The notes beneath the pieces are model-generated. The model had not been told where the DNA came from and made no database searches. It saw only the letters and a list, made by a program, of their open reading frames with translations. This document shows, piece by piece, positions 29,440 through 37,424 of a stretch of 43,755 bases of DNA. A program made the translations under genes and the position numbers. This DNA is from Bacillota bacterium (GTDB lineage Bacteria; Bacillota; Dethiobacteria; DTU022; UBA8154), in NCBI GenBank assembly GCA_029778075.1, contig JAKORA010000334.1, positions 1 through 43,755 on the forward strand. Direction: 5' to 3'. Position 1 is the stretch's first letter. Each line of letters opens with the position of its first letter.

Positions 29440-31398
29440 TTAAGTACATCTTTTATTATATCCTTCCCCTAAAAAAATATGCTTAAGGTTGGGGAATTCG
29501 TGACTCTTGTGCGGTAAAGCTAGAGCCTTGGCAAAACGTATCTGAAAATCCGGTTCGGCCGCTGTTTCGATAAACTGTACCCTTCTGGCTACTTCCTCCG
29601 CTTCCTGCCGTTTTTTCAGGCTCAGGAGAGCCAGCTTTGCGCCATCCCCGGCAGCATTTCCTACAGCGTAAACATTTTCCAGGTTACAGTCGGGAATCAT
29701 CCCGATAACCATGGCATTCTCTTTATTGATATAGCTGCCAAAGGCTCCGGCCAGCACTTTTTTCTCCGGCTTTTTCCCGCCAGACTTCTCTATTAAATAT
29801 TCGGCACCGCAGTACATCGCCGCCTTGGCCAGCTGGACGGCACGCACATCTCCCTGCGTAACGGTAATATCCTTACCAATGGCAGTTTCATCTGCGTAAC
29901 AAAGCACATACTCCATTTTTCCATCGACACCCTTACGGATCCTGGGGCTGTCAATTTTCTTGTTGATACGCCCCGAACTGTCAATGATCCCGGCCTTAAA
30001 CATTTCCGCTATGGCATCTATGATTCCGGAGCCGCAGATTCCTTTCGCCAGGGGCTCGTCACCTTTTTTAAACCAGTCATCCTGCCCGATAACTTTAAAC
30101 TCGGGCTCTTTTGTCCGTGGATCGATCCTCACAGCTTCCACGGCCCCTGGAGCGGCACGCATACCGAAAGTAATCTGGGCGCCTTCCAGGGCGGGGCCGG
30201 TGGCACAGGAGGCAGAAAAAAGCTTTTCCCTGTTGCCAAAAACAATCTCCCCATTGGTGCCGATGTCAATAAGCAGTACCATTTGGTCCTGATTATAGGG
30301 CTCTTCGGCAATAAGGGCGGCGACATTATCAGCACCGATAAAACCGGCTTCAATCGGCAGCCAGTGGATATAGGCTCCTTTATTTATGTTAATACCCAGG
30401 TCGCGAGCCTTAAAATCAACACCTTGTTTAAGCGCCGGGATAAAGGGCACCCGGCCGATATACTCGGGATTGATGGCCAGGAATAGATGATGCATGGCGG
30501 TATTTCCGACGAGTACCATATCCACTATCTCTCGGGGGGACAAACCTGCCTCTTCTGTTACGTCCTGGACCAGAAAGTTAATACCATTAATAATTGCCTT
30601 GCTCAACTTCTCCAGCCCGCCCTCATTCCTCAGCGCATAGGTAATGCGGGAGAGAATATCTTCACCGTAGGCAATCTGTGGGTTCATCATCGATTTTACC
30701 GTAGGAGATTCACCCGTTCGCAGGTTACAGAGGTAGGCGGCTACAGAAGTGCTGCCTACATCAATGGCGATCCCCCAGAGATTTTCTTTCATCCCGGGGA
30801 AAACATCAATTATCTCCTTACCCTTCCATACGGCGGCTGTGACCTTCCAGCCGGCAGCGCGCACTGTTTGCGAGAGGTCTGGAACTATAGAATAATCAAT
30901 ATGCTCAATTCCCTTGAGACCGTATTTTTCCGCGACGGCATTCTTGATACGCGCGAAATCATCGGTCTGGTCTTCCAGTGTTGCCGGCGCCATCTCAATA
31001 TAGTAGCTGCCAACCGCGGGTTCCACGGCTATCTCCCTGTCTTTTCCGGTCTTCCTGATCACCTGCCGGGCACCCCGGGATTCTTCAGGAAGGTAAACAA
31101 GAACATTGCCGCGCACTTCAGCGCAGCAGGCCAGCCTGTAATTGCCGGCCAGTTCATAATCCTCCAGCTTTTCTTTCTCGGCATCCGTGAGAGGAGAAAG
31201 GTTGCTTGCTTTTGATTCAATACCGATCTTTTCAAAAAAACCTTCTTCAATTTTTACTTTACACTTACCGCAACTGTGTGCTCCCCCGCAGGGCGATTCT
31301 ATATCCACTCCCAACTCGCGGGCCGCCGCCAGGAGGGTCTTCCCTTCATCAACGATTCCCCGCCTGCCGGAAGGTTGAAAGACAACAACATATCCCAT
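29440..31398 (-). CDS. Ferredoxin-ASKHA protein, RACo-like corrinoid protein activator
   Basis: This 652-aa protein has an N-terminal plant-type [2Fe-2S] ferredoxin domain (Cys37, Cys43, Cys46 in SPCGGAHSCGKC, and Cys91 or 92 in RLACCAEV) and a large C-terminal ASKHA ATPase-like domain (GIAIDVGSTSVAAYL, LLIDIGTNGEIVFG). The family includes RACo and RamA-like proteins, which use ATP to re-reduce inactive Co(II) corrinoid methyltransferase partners. I use ATG 31398; AAGGAGG lies 12 nt upstream, and the frame's GTG at 31431 lies before that SD. It follows the MogA-CobA fusion gene; a corrinoid link is plausible. No corrinoid protein is encoded nearby, so the partner is unknown. Confidence 0.82.
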   Translation of the reverse strand: MGYVVVFQPSGRRGIVDEGKTLLAAARELGVDIESPCGGAHSCGKCKVKIEEGFFEKIGIESKASNLSPLTDAEKEKLEDYELAGNYRLACCAEVRGNVLVYLPEESRGARQVIRKTGKDREIAVEPAVGSYYIEMAPATLEDQTDDFARIKNAVAEKYGLKGIEHIDYSIVPDLSQTVRAAGWKVTAAVWKGKEIIDVFPGMKENLWGIAIDVGSTSVAAYLCNLRTGESPTVKSMMNPQIAYGEDILSRITYALRNEGGLEKLSKAIINGINFLVQDVTEEAGLSPREIVDMVLVGNTAMHHLFLAINPEYIGRVPFIPALKQGVDFKARDLGININKGAYIHWLPIEAGFIGADNVAALIAEEPYNQDQMVLLIDIGTNGEIVFGNREKLFSASCATGPALEGAQITFGMRAAPGAVEAVRIDPRTKEPEFKVIGQDDWFKKGDEPLAKGICGSGIIDAIAEMFKAGIIDSSGRINKKIDSPRIRKGVDGKMEYVLCYADETAIGKDITVTQGDVRAVQLAKAAMYCGAEYLIEKSGGKKPEKKVLAGAFGSYINKENAMVIGMIPDCNLENVYAVGNAAGDGAKLALLSLKKRQEAEEVARRVQFIETAAEPDFQIRFAKALALPHKSHEFPNLKHIFLGEGYNKRCT

Positions 31399-31511
31399 AG
31401 CACCGCCTGACCTCCTTTGTCTCCGCTCCACTTCTTTTCCCCAAATCCGGCCTTCTATAAAGCTGTGCAGGGCAAGAGCCCCGCTCTATTTAAGCCAAAA
31501 CTTTAAGCCCG

Positions 31512-32573
31512 TTAAAACTCCAGGCCCGCCATAGCCTTAACGCCGGCGCGGAAATAATGCTTCACCTCTTGCACCTCGCTGACAAGATCGGCGGCGTTAA
31601 TTATTTCTGCAGGGGCATACCTCCCGGTCAGGACCACATCTACATGTTCCGGCCGGTTGGCAAGCATATCGATCACTTCCTGAATGGAAAGCTGCCCGCG
31701 GTGCATAACAATGTTTATTTCATCAAAGATTACGAGGTCATACTCTCCGCTGCTCAATGCCTCTTTACCTTGTATAAACCCGTCTAAAACAACGCTTTGC
31801 TGATCATCAAGGAGTACACCGTCGGGAGACATTCTATTCCTTCCGGCCTGCACAACTTTAAAATCCGGTAGGTACTTTTGGATAGCCTGGATCTCCCCTG
31901 AACCGGGATCGCTTTTTTTAAACTGAAGCATAAAGACGCGGCGGCCCTGCCCGAGAGCCCGCAAAGCCAGGCCCAGCGCCGCCGTTGTTTTTCCCTTGCC
32001 GTTTCCTGTATAAACCAGGACCATACCCTTGCGTCTCTGCAGGGAACCGGCCTCTCTTTCTGTGGCGCAGTCGGAAACACCTCCCTGCATTAGTTCCTGG
32101 GCATGGGGAATTGCCGGCGCAATCACCTCCAGGCATTCCCTTACAGCCCGTGGGCTTCCGGGCAGGTTTACAATAAGAGTTTTTCCCCTCGCTCCGCAGA
32201 CGGCCCGGGAGAGCATGGCATGCGGAGTCTTTTTCAGACTCTCCATTCTCATGGCCTCGGCCAGCCCTGGAACCTCCCTGTCAATAACTTCCAGTGTTGC
32301 TTCGGGGGTAAAATCCCGGGGAGCAAGACCCGTTCCGCCGGTGGTTAGAACAAGATCGACCTTTAGTTGGGCCTCCATTTTAATCAGTTCTGTCCGAATA
32401 GTTTCCTTGTCATCGGGAACGACACCGTAATAGGCTACCTCCCACCCATTGGAGCGGACGATCTCTTCAATTACCTTGCCGCTGAGATCTTCTCTTTCGC
32501 CTTTTGAGCTACGGTCGCTGATCGTTAAAACGGCTACCTGTATCCGGCGTGCGTTTGTCCGGTTTTCTTTCAT
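31512..32573 (-). CDS. MogA/MoaB-type molybdopterin adenylyltransferase fused to CobA/BtuR corrinoid adenosyltransferase
   Basis: This single 353-aa frame has two complete domains. Residues about 10-165 are MogA/MoaB-like (VAVLTISDRSSKGEREDLSG, VDLVLTTGGTGLAPRDFTPE, TLIVNLPGSPRAV), which activates molybdopterin with AMP before metal insertion. Residues about 178-353 are CobA/BtuR-like (VLVYTGNGKGKTTAALGLAL, LVIFDEINIVMHRG, VDVVLTGRYAPAEII), the ATP:cob(I)alamin adenosyltransferase. The linker is short and charged (TEREAGSLQRRKG). ATG 32573 follows GAGGTGAT. I see no frameshift at the junction. I do not know of this fusion as a described enzyme. The gene lies between a RACo-like gene and moeA genes, fitting both halves. 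Confidence 0.88.
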   Translation of the reverse strand: MKENRTNARRIQVAVLTISDRSSKGEREDLSGKVIEEIVRSNGWEVAYYGVVPDDKETIRTELIKMEAQLKVDLVLTTGGTGLAPRDFTPEATLEVIDREVPGLAEAMRMESLKKTPHAMLSRAVCGARGKTLIVNLPGSPRAVRECLEVIAPAIPHAQELMQGGVSDCATEREAGSLQRRKGMVLVYTGNGKGKTTAALGLALRALGQGRRVFMLQFKKSDPGSGEIQAIQKYLPDFKVVQAGRNRMSPDGVLLDDQQSVVLDGFIQGKEALSSGEYDLVIFDEINIVMHRGQLSIQEVIDMLANRPEHVDVVLTGRYAPAEIINAADLVSEVQEVKHYFRAGVKAMAGLEF

Positions 32574-32596
32574 CAAATATCACCTCGTTAAAATGA

Positions 32597-33565
32597 AATG
32601 GAGCAGCGATTTGCTGTAGGCGGAGCTCCGGGGTTTTGGCTCGTAAAGTTCTACGGCTTGCTTGAGTCCCCGACGACCTCCCCGGCCAATTCCCATTAGG
32701 TGGGGGTGGCGAAGGTTAGTGCTCGCTTCAGGGTTCGCTTGAGGCAGGTTTTACAGCTCAGCTCGGGCTTTCGATTGGCCTTCCCGGCAGAGCTCACCTC
32801 CATGTTCGCGCTGCCGGCGGCGGACGTCCGTGTCCGCCGGGCTATCTCAAGCCCTTGCTTCGCTGAACCTGCATGCTCAAACTGCACATTCCGCTCACCA
32901 CAACCTTGCGCCACCCCTGCGGGACATGAAACGGGTTCTAAATAAGGGTATTTTTATCGGTTTTTGAGTCAGCAAGGTCGTCTTCGGCCTTCGCTTCGCC
33001 GTGAACTTTTTGACTTCGCTCCACAAGTCGCTCTCGCCAACAGCAAATCGCTGCTTCCCTACCAACAGTAGCAGGGGCTAAACGAGAAAAACAAGAAGCT
33101 ATGACAAGGGCATTTATGTCTGCCGGATCATCTTCAAGCCCTCGCTTCGCTGAACCTGCAGACTCAAGCTGCACATTCCGCTCACCACAACCTTGCACCA
33201 CCCCTGCGAGGCATGAAACGGGTTCTAAGCAAGGCTATTTTCATCGTTTTTTGAGTCAGCAAGACTGGCTGCCGACATCCATGTCAGCAGGGTCGTCTCC
33301 GGCCTTCGCTTCACCGTGAACTTTATGTCTTCGCTCCACAAGTCGCTCTCGCCAACAGCAAATCGCTGCTTTCCTACGAACGGTAGCAGGGGCTAAACGA
33401 GAAAACTAATAAGCAACAATGGCAGACGTGTCCGCCGGGCCATCTTTAAGCCCTCACTTCACTGAACCTGCCGGCTCAAGCTGCACATTCTGCTCGCCAC
33501 AACTTTACACTATCCCTGCGGAACATGGCTCAAAATAGGCTATTTTCATCCGTTTTGTGCCGGTG
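32597..33565. repeat. Composite array (C) of the dispersed repeat family, three tandem units
   Basis: The array starts with the terminal repeat AATGGAGCAGCGATTTGCTG at 32597 and the first module (to about 32700). It continues with units beginning GCCGG(G/A) at 32836, 33122 and 33434. Units 1 and 2 each end with the inverse terminal repeat (33040-33058 and 33355-33373); unit 3 is truncated. Unit 2 carries an extra 25-bp hairpin insert (about 33265-33290). Hairpins such as GCGGAC/GTCCGC (about 32818-32835) are present. The minus-strand frames in units 1 and 2 give similar peptides (QGCGERNVQ...AGSAK), but have no proper ribosome site. Nothing else is seen in this 1-kb gap. Confidence 0.8.
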
Positions 33566-33569
33566 GGTT

Positions 33570-35492
33570 CTAACCCTGACGCCAGATAACCTTCCCGCTC
33601 TGCCGTAGATCATAGCCCCCCATTTTCTCCACTCCCTCACGGAATGAAGGAGAGGCTATAACAGTCAAAAGTGCCTTGCACTGGGCTGAATTGTAGAAAA
33701 ACGCTGGAATGGCCAGATCGTATGACTCCCAGGCAAGCGGTATAAAATCTACGTTAAGAGCTTGGGCAGCAGCTCGGATTCCCAGTCCGGCATCGGCGCC
33801 TCCTGCGGCAACCGAGGCGGCAACGGCAAGATGGGTATATTCTTCACGCTCATAGCCCTTAATAAGGGCAGGATCGATGCCCTTCCCCCTGAGCATAAAA
33901 TCAAGATAAATACGAGTTCCCGCACCCTTTTGCCTGTTAACGAACACAACATCATTCCTGCTAAGATCTTCTATCCTGGTAATTCCCAGAGGGTTGCCTT
34001 TGGCTACTATCAAGCCCAGTTCTCTTTTGGCCAGATGAACCAGGACGATTTCCATATCGGGCAGGTATCGCCGTAAATAGGGAATGTTATACAGGCCGCT
34101 CTCAGGATCGAGCAAGTGCACGCCGGCCAGGTGGGTCTCTCCCCTTTTGATTGCTATTATGCCTCCCATGCTTCCTACATGGGCGGAAGATAGCGTGTAC
34201 CCAAGTCCCTGCTTCTGCAGGTGGTCGTTTAGAATATCAAGGCTGAGGTCGTGGCTCCCCAGGCAGACGATAGTGTTCTCAATTTCGGCGGGAGTACGCC
34301 ACAATTCAATGGAAACTGCCTCCCCGGCCTCAATGCCTTCCTTATCCTGGGGGATAACTGTGATACCGTCGGCACGCACCAGCGACATAGTTACCCCAGA
34401 ACCTCCCGGTAGCGGGGTAGCGACCAATTTATTGTTTACTTTTCCCACCTTTAGACGCAAAAACTCCTCTTCCTTTAATGAAGAGATAATGCGCCGGGAA
34501 CTGAAGGCTTCCAAGATAGGGCGTTGAGGGGGAGTCTGTTTCTGCCAGTTATACAGGAGAGGCATGACAAAGAGTTCCAGCGCCATATAAGCGGCAACGG
34601 GATAACCGGGAAGGCCAACTACCGGCGTTGAGCCGATCATAGCCAGGATAACCGGTTTACCGGGCTTTATGGCCACGCCGTGCACAAGTACCCGGCCAAG
34701 TTTTTCCAGGATACTAACGGTATAATCCTTGCGCCCTGCAGACGAACCGGCACTTATAAGCACCAGATCGCTCTTTTCCACAGCCTTTAAAAGGGCGGCC
34801 TCCAGTTTTGCCGGATCATCCTTTATGATCGGGAATCTGGTGGTTTCTGCGCCCCAGTCCCTAACAGCCGCAGCAAAGGTATATGAATTGGACTCCAAAA
34901 TCTTACCCGGTTCAGGTAAATCTACCGGCTCCACAAGCTCAGAACCCGTAGGAATTAAAGCGATCCGGGGCTTTTTAAACACTTTAAGGGTAAATATACC
35001 GCCGTTTATCAGTGCCCCAATATCGAAAGGCCTGATGAGATGGTAGGAAGGCAAGATCATTTCCGTAGCCACGATATCCTCACCAATGGAACGGACATGC
35101 TGCCAGGGGGTTGCCGGCTCCCTGATCTCTATTTCACGGGGGTTTTCCTTATCGGGGTAAAAAATATCTTCAATCATGATCACGGCATCACAGCCAGGAG
35201 GAAGCATCCCACCGGTATCCACGTAAAAGGCATTATCTTCCAGCCTGAGCCTCCGGGGAGAGGTCGGAGCAGCGCCAAAAGTATCAGCGGCTTTAACGGC
35301 CACACCATCCATGGCCGCAGCATGATAATGTGGTGACGAAATGCGTGCAAAAACCGGCTCGGAAGTTACCCTCCCCGCAGCCTCGACAGTTGCGATCTCT
35401 TCATCGCCCATCTTTCTGGCAAGAGCCGCCTGCAAGAAAATCTCCCGGGCCCTGGAGAGCGAAGTATTGCTAAGATAAATCTTTCTTTCCAT
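33570..35492 (-). CDS. MoeA-type molybdopterin molybdenumtransferase fused to periplasmic-binding-protein-like domain
   Basis: Residues 1-400 form a MoeA domain that inserts Mo or W into adenylylated molybdopterin: YHAAAMDGVAVKA, DTGGMLPPGCDAVIMIEDI, LISAGSSAGRKDYT and PVVGLPGYPVAAYMALELF. From about residue 415 on there is a PBP/LysR-substrate-like domain (DLSLDILNDHLQKQGLGYTL, RQKGAGTRIYLDFMLRGKGI, AAGGADAGLGIRAAAQ), which may sense a ligand such as an oxyanion or a cofactor precursor. The architecture is known among Gram-positive anaerobes and archaea. ATG 35492 follows AGGAGG. It follows a second, single-domain moeA. Confidence 0.88.
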   Translation of the reverse strand: MERKIYLSNTSLSRAREIFLQAALARKMGDEEIATVEAAGRVTSEPVFARISSPHYHAAAMDGVAVKAADTFGAAPTSPRRLRLEDNAFYVDTGGMLPPGCDAVIMIEDIFYPDKENPREIEIREPATPWQHVRSIGEDIVATEMILPSYHLIRPFDIGALINGGIFTLKVFKKPRIALIPTGSELVEPVDLPEPGKILESNSYTFAAAVRDWGAETTRFPIIKDDPAKLEAALLKAVEKSDLVLISAGSSAGRKDYTVSILEKLGRVLVHGVAIKPGKPVILAMIGSTPVVGLPGYPVAAYMALELFVMPLLYNWQKQTPPQRPILEAFSSRRIISSLKEEEFLRLKVGKVNNKLVATPLPGGSGVTMSLVRADGITVIPQDKEGIEAGEAVSIELWRTPAEIENTIVCLGSHDLSLDILNDHLQKQGLGYTLSSAHVGSMGGIIAIKRGETHLAGVHLLDPESGLYNIPYLRRYLPDMEIVLVHLAKRELGLIVAKGNPLGITRIEDLSRNDVVFVNRQKGAGTRIYLDFMLRGKGIDPALIKGYEREEYTHLAVAASVAAGGADAGLGIRAAAQALNVDFIPLAWESYDLAIPAFFYNSAQCKALLTVIASPSFREGVEKMGGYDLRQSGKVIWRQG

Positions 35493-35543
35493 TGAAATGT
35501 ACCTCCTGTATTACATTCCCGGTAACAATTTGCTTGTTAACCC

Positions 35544-35565
35544 GACCCCGTGCCCGGGCGGGGTC
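35544..35565 (-). terminator. Hairpin between the two moeA genes
   Basis: GACCCCG (35544-35550) pairs with CGGGGTC (35559-35565) around a GC-rich loop. There is no clear T-run on the minus strand, so it may be an attenuator or processing site between the moeA genes rather than a full terminator. Confidence 0.45.
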
Positions 35566-35637
35566 TTGAAGATCGCGGTGTTCTGCTCAGGTAGCTTGAA
35601 TTCTGGAAGGTACTCTGTCAGGCCTTTATTATGATGT

Positions 35638-36882
35638 TTAAAAAAGAAAAACTTTTATCTTGCTTCCCTCTAACATACCCTCAACATCACGTGGAATGAC
35701 GAAATATCCGTCCCCTTTGACCATGGTGCTCAACAGACTCGACCCGCCGAAGACAGGCCTGGCGCGAAGTGGCGCTTCCTTTCCGGAAGTAGAGGGTCCC
35801 TCGTGCAGCGTTACCCGTACATAATCTTCCCTGCCCCCCGGAGACGATAGATTTGTATCCAGAAAGGCCTCAACATACGGCGAAAAGGCAGGAAAAGCAG
35901 AAAGACCCTGCATCAAGCGCAATGCAGGCCTGACAAATAAAATAAAGCTAAACATCGCAGAAACAGGATTCCCGGAAAGGCCAAAAATCGGTTTGCCCCC
36001 ACTAAGCCCGAAAATGAAGGGCTTCCCCGGTTTCATAGAGACACCGTGAAATAGCACCTCGCCCCCGGGCAGTTCATTTATTGCCTCTACAGCAACATCC
36101 CTGGCACCTACGGAACTGCCACCGGAAATGAGGACTATATCGTAACGCTCCAAACTAGTGAGCAGCCCCCTTTTCAGCCCTTCCTTTTCATCGGCGATAA
36201 TGCCGCAATACTGCGGTTCTCCACCGCTCTCCAAAACCTGTGCCGAAAGGGCAAAACCATTAATATCCCTGATCTGCCCGGGTTTGGGCTGTTCACTGGG
36301 GGAGACAATTTCATCCCCGGTAGAGAAAATGCCAACCCTGGGCCGGGCATAAACCTCTAGCTCCATAATTCCCAGGGCAGATAAAATGCCGATATCCTGG
36401 AAGCGGATCATATGCCCGGCCGGTAAAACAAGAGATCCCTCCTGAAAATCCTCTCCTTCGCGGACGATGTTCTCCAGGGGAGCAGCAGGCCGGTATACAG
36501 CCACCTGGTTTCCCAGCACTTCGCAGTACTCCAGCATTACAACGCTATCGCTACCCGGGGGCAGCATCCCCCCCGTAGGAATAGACATGGCTTCACCAGT
36601 CCCCAGGCTGCCAGGTGGCTCTTTCCCCATCAGGATGTGGCCTTTTAACGTAAGCAGAGAGGGAATGCTTTCAGACGCCCCAAAGGTATCGGAGCTGCGC
36701 ACAGCAAAACCATCCATTGTTGCGCGGGCAAAAGGAGGGACCGCTTCTGTGGCCACAATCTCTCTGGCGGTAACTCGACCCAGCGAATCCGTGACCGGAA
36801 TGTTTTCTTTTTCTGTCCGTGTATCGTTTAATGAAGCTATGATACGTTCCTGGGCCTCTTTAACAGTGAGCACTGTTAACAA
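35638..36882 (-). CDS. moeA: Molybdopterin molybdenumtransferase MoeA
   Basis: This is a 414-aa single-unit MoeA. The motifs are FARATMDGFAVRSSDTFGA, IPTGGMLPPGSDSVVMLEY, GIFSTGDEIVSPSEQPKPGQ, LISGGSSVGARD and KPIFGLSGNPVSAMFSF. The start is probably TTG 36882 with GGAG 8 nt upstream. A 20-bp near-palindrome (36860-36879) covers the first codons. Two MoeA paralogues in one cluster are often taken to serve molybdenum and tungsten separately; the AOR further along would need the tungsten or molybdenum form (inference). Confidence 0.93.
   Translation of the reverse strand: MLTVLTVKEAQERIIASLNDTRTEKENIPVTDSLGRVTAREIVATEAVPPFARATMDGFAVRSSDTFGASESIPSLLTLKGHILMGKEPPGSLGTGEAMSIPTGGMLPPGSDSVVMLEYCEVLGNQVAVYRPAAPLENIVREGEDFQEGSLVLPAGHMIRFQDIGILSALGIMELEVYARPRVGIFSTGDEIVSPSEQPKPGQIRDINGFALSAQVLESGGEPQYCGIIADEKEGLKRGLLTSLERYDIVLISGGSSVGARDVAVEAINELPGGEVLFHGVSMKPGKPFIFGLSGGKPIFGLSGNPVSAMFSFILFVRPALRLMQGLSAFPAFSPYVEAFLDTNLSSPGGREDYVRVTLHEGPSTSGKEAPLRARPVFGGSSLLSTMVKGDGYFVIPRDVEGMLEGSKIKVFLF
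36860..36879. promoter_or_regulatory. Inverted repeat at the moeA start
   Basis: TTAACAGTG (36860-36868) and CACTGTTAA (36871-36879) are exact inverse arms with a 2-nt centre, placed directly after the TTG start codon. This could be an operator or could hide the start in an RNA hairpin. No known regulator site is recognised. Confidence 0.45.
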
Positions 36883-36988
36883 TTAAACCACTCCACCGGT
36901 ATATTAATATGAAAATCAAAAATTTACATCCAAACTGATGGTGAAGCACATACTTCATGGGTGTCTAAAAGCAAATGCTGCCCTATTC

Positions 36989-37156
36989 TCAAAAACAACC
37001 GAGCTGGCAGTTTATAATCTTTATCTTCAAATCATTACAGAGTTTTCCCACCTCAGCTATAGCACAATTACACTCCCTGGCAATTTTAAAAGCCATCACA
37101 CAGGGGATCTTACCATTTGGAGCTGCTTCAAGTAGTTTCTTTTTAACTTCCTCCAT
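36989..37156 (-). CDS. Small Cys-rich protein ending in CQLGCF
   Basis: A 55-aa product starts MEEVKKKLLEAAPNGKIPC and ends LKIKIINCQLGCF. It has six cysteines (residues 19, 29, 31, 40, 50, 54), with the last pair in a C-x3-C motif, and a helix-turn-helix-like middle (FKIARECNCAIAEVGKLCND). TAGGAGGG lies 6 nt before ATG 37156, and a TTGACA promoter is at 37238. I cannot assign a function. Its position ahead of moeA suggests a link to the molybdopterin genes; metal or Fe-S binding is possible. The strong SD and compact design make it likely to be real. Confidence 0.7.
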   Translation of the reverse strand: MEEVKKKLLEAAPNGKIPCVMAFKIARECNCAIAEVGKLCNDLKIKIINCQLGCF

Positions 37157-37214
37157 TGTTTTCCCTCCTATTCGTATAACAACCAGTATAAAAGTATTGG
37201 CATATTCAAATTTT

Positions 37215-37243
37215 AAGTTACATCATTCTCCGCCTTTTGTCAA
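37215..37243 (-). promoter_or_regulatory. Candidate promoter of the small Cys-rich gene and moeA cluster
   Basis: On the minus strand a perfect TTGACA (plus 37238-37243), a 17-bp spacer and a weak -10 TAACTT (37215-37220) precede the small gene by about 60 nt. The weak -10 hints at activator dependence. Confidence 0.45.
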
Positions 37244-37366
37244 TTAAAGCAGCATTTTAAATGCGGGTGATTAAACCTGACATTAAATGAGGCAGATACG
37301 GCTATAATCTTGTTTTTTTATCTCATTGTCGGACAAACACAGGAAGCTGGTTGAAAGTTTAAAACT

Positions 37367-37397
37367 ATTGAGCCCGGGAGTACCCCCCGGGCTCAAT
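37367..37397 (-). terminator. Terminator after bamA
   Basis: ATTGAGCCCGGG (37367-37378) pairs over 12 bp with CCCGGGCTCAAT (37386-37397), 28 nt beyond the bamA stop. On the minus strand AGTTTTAAAC follows. The very stable stem makes termination likely. Confidence 0.83.
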
Positions 37398-37424
37398 CCA
37401 TGTAGTATCTCTAAATTTAATTCC

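Noticed and set aside
32696-33201. Two similar minus-strand frames taken as genes
   Set aside because: They lie inside the tandem repeat, start with GTG directly against a G-run, and the third copy has stops. Better described as repeat sequence.
32831-33565. Possible CRISPR array
   Set aside because: Units are about 300 bp without short regular spacers, and no cas genes are present.
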